The position numbers and the translations under genes are program-made. 64,000 nucleotides of DNA from Truepera sp. (GTDB lineage Bacteria; Deinococcota; Deinococci; Deinococcales; Trueperaceae): assembly GCA_032027045.1 (NCBI GenBank), contig JAVSMU010000001.1, positions 934,646 through 998,645 of the forward strand, given 5' to 3'. The notes under the pieces are model-generated. The model made no database searches. It was not told the origin of the DNA and was given only the letters and a program-made list of their open reading frames with translations. Shown here piece after piece: positions 58,824-64,000 of this stretch; the stretch's first letter is position 1, and each line of letters opens with the position of its first letter.

Positions 58824-58859
58824 AAAAGAGAAGCGAGACGCTGCCGGAGCGCCTCGCTT
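58824..58859 (-). terminator. Intrinsic terminator of rplM-rpsI
   Basis: On the minus strand a stem GCGAGGCGCT / AGCGTCTCGC (10 pairs with one G-T, up to 12 with flanking A-T pairs) and loop CCGGC are followed by CTCTTTT. It lies 44 nt past the rpsI stop. Confidence 0.8.
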
Positions 58860-58902
58860 TCGGTGTCGAGTCAGGGCTGGACAGCGTCTCACCCTTCGGC
58901 GG

Positions 58903-59289
58903 TCAGCGCTTGCTGTACTGCGGAGCCTTGCGGGCCTTCTTGAGGCCGTAGAGCTTGCGCTCGACGATGCGCGCGTCGCGCGTGAGGTGGCCCTTGTCCT
59001 TCAGGACGGGGCGGTAATTGGGGTCGATCTTGAGTAGCGCCCGGGCAACGCCGAGCTTGATGGCGTCGGCTTGACCGCTCGGACCGCCACCCTTGACGGT
59101 GATGTAGGCGTCGTAACGACCCGCGGTGTTGGTGTCCTTCAGTGGTTCCAGCGCCTGCACGCCGGCCAGGATGCCGCGGAAGTACTCCTGGAACTCGCGG
59201 CCGTTGACCGAGATGCGACCGTTACCGGGGCGTAAGAACACCCGGGCCACGGCCTCCTTGCGGCGACCGGTACCGTAGAACTGCTCCAT
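58903..59289 (-). CDS. rpsI: 30S ribosomal protein S9
   Basis: 128 residues. [21 protein letters not shown] opens as S9, [20 protein letters not shown] is the core motif, and the C-terminus [12 protein letters not shown] reaches the P-site tRNA. The ATG overlaps the rplM stop (TGATG), the conserved L13-S9 order. Confidence 0.97.
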   Translation of the reverse strand: MEQFYGTGRRKEAVARVFLRPGNGRISVNGREFQEYFRGILAGVQALEPLKDTNTAGRYDAYITVKGGGPSGQADAIKLGVARALLKIDPNYRPVLKDKGHLTRDARIVERKLYGLKKARKAPQYSKR

Positions 59290-59714
59290 CAAGCCAACTC
59301 CATCTTCCTGGGCTGCTGCGCCTCGTGCGGGTGAGCCTCGCCGGCGTAGACCTTGAGGCGGCGGATGAGGCGGCGCCCCATGCGGGTCTTGGGCAACATG
59401 CCCCACACCGCGTGCTCGAGAACTCGAACGGGATGCTTGTCGAGCATCTCCCGCGCCGTGGTCTCCCTCAGGCCACCCTGGTAGCCCGTGTAGCGGCGGT
59501 AGACCTTCTGATCCAGCTTGTTGCCCGTGAACTGCACCTTCTCGGCGTTGACCACGATGACGAAGTCGCCGCCGGGCTGGTTGGGCGTGTAGCTGGGCTT
59601 GTGCTTACCCTTCAACAGGGAGGCGATCTGCGTTGCGAGCCGGCCCACGCGCTGACCGGCCGCATCGATGACGACCCAGTCGTTGTTGGGCTCGGTTGGA
59701 AAGTAAGTCTTCAC
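59289..59714 (-). CDS. rplM: 50S ribosomal protein L13
   Basis: 141 residues. [41 protein letters not shown] and [20 protein letters not shown] are L13 hallmarks. GTG at 59714 was chosen because AAGGA at 59729-59725 lies 10 nt upstream and the usual start is MKTY; GTG 59723 would be only 1 nt from it. Confidence 0.96.
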   Translation of the reverse strand: MKTYFPTEPNNDWVVIDAAGQRVGRLATQIASLLKGKHKPSYTPNQPGGDFVIVVNAEKVQFTGNKLDQKVYRRYTGYQGGLRETTAREMLDKHPVRVLEHAVWGMLPKTRMGRRLIRRLKVYAGEAHPHEAQQPRKMELA

Positions 59715-59743
59715 GTTAGTCACGTCCTTGCGAAGCTTTGCCG

Positions 59744-59773
59744 GTTATCGACGTGGCAAAAGCAACATGCCAA
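59744..59773 (-). promoter_or_regulatory. Candidate promoter of rplM-rpsI
   Basis: On the minus strand -35 TTGGCA (59773-59768), 18-bp spacer, -10 GATAAC (59749-59744), start near 59737. Confidence 0.45.
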
Positions 59774-59916
59774 AGGGGACTCTACCACGGGGCGGCGCGC
59801 CCTGTACAGGCCGCCGCCTCGCGCCGCCATCAGCCGGGTCTCCGCTAAGATGGCGACACTGCCAATCCGGGTCCTGATCCTGCTTCGCTCCAGGCCCGAC
59901 TTCACGGGGTGAGACT

Positions 59917-62310
59917 ATGAGGTTGTTAGGTCGCGTCGTCCTGGTTCTCCTCCTGCTCGTCGTCGTCTTGGTGGCCGGCGGGTACTTCTATCTCCGCACG
60001 TCGTTGCCCAAGGTCTCGGGCGAGGTGAGGGTAAAGGGACTCGAAGGCCCCGTCGAGATCGTAAGGGACGCCGACGCCGTGCCTCACATCTACGCGAGCA
60101 GCCACGCCGACGCCGTCTTCGGGCTCGGCTTCGTTCACGCCCAGGACCGGCTGTGGCAGATGGAGTTCCAGCGCCGCGTGGGTAGTGGACGCCTGTCCGA
60201 GGTGATCGGTGAGGCCACGGTGTCCACCGACCGCTTCATCAGGACGCTCGGCATCGAGCAGGCGGCGGAGAGCGGTCTGGAGGCCCTGTCGCCCGAAGCG
60301 CGCGGCCTCATCGACGCTTACGTGGCGGGCATCAACGCCTACCTCGCCCAGCGGCGGGGCGCGTTGCCCGTCGAGTTCCTGCTGCTCGGCTTCGAACCCG
60401 CGCCGTTCGAGCCCGTGGACGTGCTCGTCTGGGCGAAGATGATGGCCTGGGACCTGGGTGACAACTGGAGCGACGAGCTGCTCCGCGCCCAGCTCGTCAA
60501 GCAGCTGGCGCCCGCCGACGTGAGCGCCATGATCGCCGAACTCTGGCCCGGCTACGACGACGCCGCCACGGTAGTGGTGCCGGAGGGCGCGGCCGAGTAC
60601 CTGAGGGACCTCGACGTGACGGCGCTCCTCGAGCTCGCGGGCCCGCCGAAGCCCGACGGCTACGGCTCCAACAACTGGGTGCTCTCGGGCGACGTCACCG
60701 CGACCGGCAAGCCCATCCTGGCCAACGACCCGCACCTCAGCCTGCAGGCCCCGTCGCTCTGGTACTTCGCGCACCTCGTCGCTCCCGGTGTCAACGTCAT
60801 GGGGGCGACGCTGCCCGGCACCCCGGCCGTGCTGCTCGGACGCACCGACCGTCACGCCTGGGGCTTCACCAACAACGGCGCCGACGTGCAGGACCTGTTC
60901 CTCGAGAGGCTCGACCCCAGCGACGCGGGGCGCTACCTGACCCCCGACGGCTCCGAACCGTTCACCACGCGCCAGGAGGTCATCAAGGTGAAGGGCCAGG
61001 ATGACGTCGTCGTGCAGGTTCGCAGCACGCGTCACGGACCCGTGATCTCCGACGTCGACTCGCGCTCGAGAGAGGTCGCCGGCGGTCCCCTCGGCGGCCC
61101 GGACGAGGTCCTGGCGTTCTCCTGGACCGCGCTGGCGCCGGGCGACCGCACCATCGAAAGCGTGCTCGGGATGAACACGGCCACCAGCTGGGGCGAGTTC
61201 GAAGACGCGCTCGAGCTCTTCGTGGCGCCCATGCAGAACATCGTCTACGCGGACGTGGACGGCGTTGTCGCCTACTACGCCCCGGCCCACGTGCCGATCC
61301 GTGCCGGCGGCATCGGCGCCGTGCCCACGCGCGGCTGGACGGGCGAGGGTGACTGGATCGGCCAGGTGCCGTTCGACGCGCTGCCGCACGTGATCCAGCC
61401 CGCCAGCGGCCGCATCGTCACCGCCAACCAGCGCGTGGTGCCGGAGGACTATCCCTACTACCTGACGCGCGACTGGACGGCTCCGTACCGCGCCGAGCGC
61501 ATCAACGCGCTGCTCGACGGCCAGGAGCGGGCCACCGTCGATTACTCGGTCGCCACTCAACTCGACCAGGTGTCGCTGATGGCCCGCGAGTTCGTCCCGC
61601 TGGCGCAGAACGCTCCGGCCGCCACCGACGGGGCCAAGAAGCTCCAGGCCATGCTCGTGGGCTTCGACGGCGACATGGTCATGGGCTCGCCGGCACCACT
61701 GGCCTTCGCCGCCTGGTACCGGCGGTTCGCGTACTCGCTCTACCAGGACGACCTGGGCGACGTGACCTCGAGCTTCTTCAACCTACGCCCCGACCTCACG
61801 CGCGCCATCTTGGCGGGCGAGCCCGACTGGTGCGACGACAAGAACACCCCCGGCATAGAGACCTGCGAGCAGATGGCGGCGCTCGCGCTCGACTCCGCCT
61901 GGACCGAACTGGTCGCCGCCTTCGGGGCCGACACCTCGAAGTGGAACTGGGGCAAGGCGCACCAGGCGGTTCAGGAGCACGCGGTGTTGGGCAGCACGCC
62001 CTTGGCACCCATCGCCAACCTGCGGGTGCCGAACGGCGGCGACGGCTTCAGCGTCGACGCTGCCGGTTACGGCCTGAAGTTCGGCAACTTCGACCAGACC
62101 CACGGACCGGGCTACCGCGCCGTCTACGACCTCGCCGGCGGCGGCGGCTGGTTCATCCACGGCACGGGCCAGTCGGGCAACCTCCTCTCGAGGCGCTACC
62201 GCGACTTCATGGACAGGTGGCAGCAGGGCGACATGATCCCCATGCGGATGACGCGTGGTGAAGCCGAGAAGGGCGCCGTCGGCACGCTGCGCTTGCAACC
62301 GGGGCAGTGA
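59917..62310 (+). CDS. Penicillin acylase family N-terminal nucleophile hydrolase
   Basis: 797 residues. A membrane-anchor or signal helix (VVLVLLLLVVVLVAGGYFYL) is followed by the alpha chain with VPHIYASSHADAVFGLGFVHAQDRLWQME, a linker, and the self-cleavage site GYG-SNNWVLSG, where Ser251 becomes the N-terminal nucleophile of the beta chain. NDPHLSLQAPSLWY, LGRTDRHAWGFTNNGAD and IVTANQRVVPEDYPYYLT are family motifs. Cuts an amide: beta-lactams, acyl-homoserine lactones or acyl peptides are options; substrate unknown. GGGGTGAG precedes the ATG. nurA starts overlapping its stop. Confidence 0.92.
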   Translation: MRLLGRVVLVLLLLVVVLVAGGYFYLRTSLPKVSGEVRVKGLEGPVEIVRDADAVPHIYASSHADAVFGLGFVHAQDRLWQMEFQRRVGSGRLSEVIGEATVSTDRFIRTLGIEQAAESGLEALSPEARGLIDAYVAGINAYLAQRRGALPVEFLLLGFEPAPFEPVDVLVWAKMMAWDLGDNWSDELLRAQLVKQLAPADVSAMIAELWPGYDDAATVVVPEGAAEYLRDLDVTALLELAGPPKPDGYGSNNWVLSGDVTATGKPILANDPHLSLQAPSLWYFAHLVAPGVNVMGATLPGTPAVLLGRTDRHAWGFTNNGADVQDLFLERLDPSDAGRYLTPDGSEPFTTRQEVIKVKGQDDVVVQVRSTRHGPVISDVDSRSREVAGGPLGGPDEVLAFSWTALAPGDRTIESVLGMNTATSWGEFEDALELFVAPMQNIVYADVDGVVAYYAPAHVPIRAGGIGAVPTRGWTGEGDWIGQVPFDALPHVIQPASGRIVTANQRVVPEDYPYYLTRDWTAPYRAERINALLDGQERATVDYSVATQLDQVSLMAREFVPLAQNAPAATDGAKKLQAMLVGFDGDMVMGSPAPLAFAAWYRRFAYSLYQDDLGDVTSSFFNLRPDLTRAILAGEPDWCDDKNTPGIETCEQMAALALDSAWTELVAAFGADTSKWNWGKAHQAVQEHAVLGSTPLAPIANLRVPNGGDGFSVDAAGYGLKFGNFDQTHGPGYRAVYDLAGGGGWFIHGTGQSGNLLSRRYRDFMDRWQQGDMIPMRMTRGEAEKGAVGTLRLQPGQ

Positions 62311-63393
62311 CCGGGCCCGGCGAGGCGACGAGCGGTCCACGCCGGCGGCTGAGGCTGGAGCCGTGGGGCGTGGGGCACGCCGGATCTCTCCAGGACGGCG
62401 GCGACCCAGGAGTCGACGATCCCGGACCCGACGACGGCGCGACGCTCACCGACGCGGCGGTGTCGGTCGAGCTTCCCCTTGGCGACTGGCGCGGGCTCCG
62501 GCCCGCCGCACCCACGCGCATCGGCCGCGCCCTGTTCCTGGACGGCGTCAGGCGCGTGGAGGCGCGGGGCATGCTCGAAGGCGACCGCCAGGTGTTCGCC
62601 GCCCTCGGTGGCTGCGCCGTCGGCGCGGTCGAGTGCCGGCTCGCAGGCGAGGCGCCCGCGCGCTTCGTGGGCGAGCCCATCATCGAGCGCTGGTGCGTGA
62701 TCGCCACCGACGAGCTGGTCGAACCGGACCTCGAGATCCCCAGCGGTGCCGGCGCCGCGCCGCTGCGCTACCGGGCCGTAGCGGCCGCCGGCACCGACTA
62801 CCAGGCCCCGGTGGAGCACCTGCAGCGGCTCATGCGCGAGGCCGAGGGCCGGCTCGCGTCGAACCTCCGCATCCGCATGGCCGAGGTGGACGGCGCGGAT
62901 CCAAGGGGCGGCACCTCCATCCTGATCTGCGACGGCCCCCGCCCCTTCGTCGGCGCCGACGCGCGCGTCGTGGGTTACCTGAAGACCGTGCAGCGCCAGC
63001 GCCTGCCGGGGGCCGCCTTCGAGGTGGTAAAGCGGCTGGAGGAGGGCGAGCGTTCGCCCATCTACCTGGTGGGGCAGGGCGGCAACGCGCGCTTCGAGTG
63101 GTACGTGCGCTTGCGCGACCCGCGCCCGTGGCTTCACTCGCTGGCCGGCAGCGTGCGCCTCCAGGCCCACGCCGGCGAGCGGCCCGCTGAGCTGTTGGCC
63201 GCCGCGCAGGGCGTGGCCGACTGGAGCGCGGAGCACCTACCCCGCTTCGGCACGCGCGCGCACCAGGACCCCCGCGCGCCGCAACAACTGCTGCCCGTGC
63301 ACGCGTTGGAGGAGACGCTGCGCCGCCGGCTTGGCAGTGCGCCCCTGCTGCGCCGCCGCATCGAGGTGGCGCTGGCCGAGGGGGTGGCGGCTC

Positions 63394-63401
<8 letters not shown>
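62307..63401 (+). CDS. nurA: DNA double-strand-break nuclease NurA
   Basis: 364 residues. NurA-type domain: RIGRALFLDGVRRVEARGML with the catalytic Asp, and ILICDGPRPFVGADARVVGYLKTVQRQRLP (shown as LICDGPRPFVGADARVVGYL) with the second acidic site. NurA works with the HerA helicase in resection of DNA ends. The first 40 or so residues are low in complexity and may be trimmed. The GTG overlaps the acylase stop (GTGA); the gene end overlaps herA by 8 bases. Confidence 0.85.

Positions 63402-64000
<599 letters not shown>

Overview
This window is a gene-dense, GC-rich bacterial chromosome segment with no rRNA, tRNA, CRISPR array or insertion sequence that I can see. It most likely comes from the Deinococcota, perhaps a Truepera-like lineage. 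The main reason is a complete Thermus-type V-ATP synthase operon in the order G-I-L-E-C-F-A-B-D. Supporting signs are a HerA-NurA pair, a PilT/PilU-type ATPase, a futalosine-type nucleosidase, and many genes whose -10 box (TAnnnT) lies 5-8 nt before the start codon, the leaderless layout known from Deinococcus. The lineage is an inference from gene content. No gene-free stretch exceeds 300 bases; the longest (about 274 bases, 287-560) carries a promoter candidate.

Layout: 1-5.3 kb holds the start of a sugar-type solute-binding protein, a DUF4388/receiver-like protein, ruvB, a phosphoribosyltransferase and dnaG. 5.3-14.0 kb is the V-ATPase operon, bounded by a strong promoter and an intrinsic terminator. 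14.1-19.2 kb is a general amino-acid ABC transporter (Aap type) whose first permease carries an unusual extra extracytoplasmic domain. 19.3-25.6 kb holds a PilT/PilU ATPase, folC, an unknown protein with an Arg-rich tail, an HD-GYP protein, serS and gatC. 25.6-30.8 kb (minus) is a tightly overlapping envelope operon: amidase, FixH/YtkA-like lipoprotein, membrane polyferredoxin, VanY-type carboxypeptidase, an anchored protein and a DUF554 protein.

30.8-33.3 kb is a Pho-like module: phoU divergent from a response regulator and a kinase with no membrane segment. 33.3-37.0 kb holds a membrane protein, a glycosyltransferase, a patatin-like lipase and arginase. 37.0-44.8 kb is central metabolism: gnd-zwf, tyrS, pfkA and the three-gene proton-translocating transhydrogenase. 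44.9-54.6 kb has clpB, a SulP transporter, a PIG-L/LmbE deacetylase, a TPR protein, an NFACT/RqcH protein, class II aldolase and a small membrane protein. 54.6-59.7 kb has mqnB-like, ftsY, gltX, uppP and rpsI/rplM. 59.9-64 kb has a penicillin-acylase-family protein followed by overlapping nurA and herA, herA running off the edge.

The metabolic genes fit together: gnd/zwf supply NADPH, the transhydrogenase exchanges it against the proton gradient, the V-ATPase uses or makes that gradient, and pfkA/fba run glycolysis. The most unusual signals are regulatory: a perfect 15-bp inverted repeat framing the -10 box of the response-regulator promoter; two short leaderless ORFs whose stop codons overlap the GTG starts of the regulator and the PilT/PilU gene; a 15-bp minisatellite that encodes and ends the FolC tail; a hairpin hiding the ribosome site of the phosphoribosyltransferase; and a HAIR-like operator at the leaderless clpB promoter. 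None is a wholly new multi-gene system, but several look undescribed and testable.
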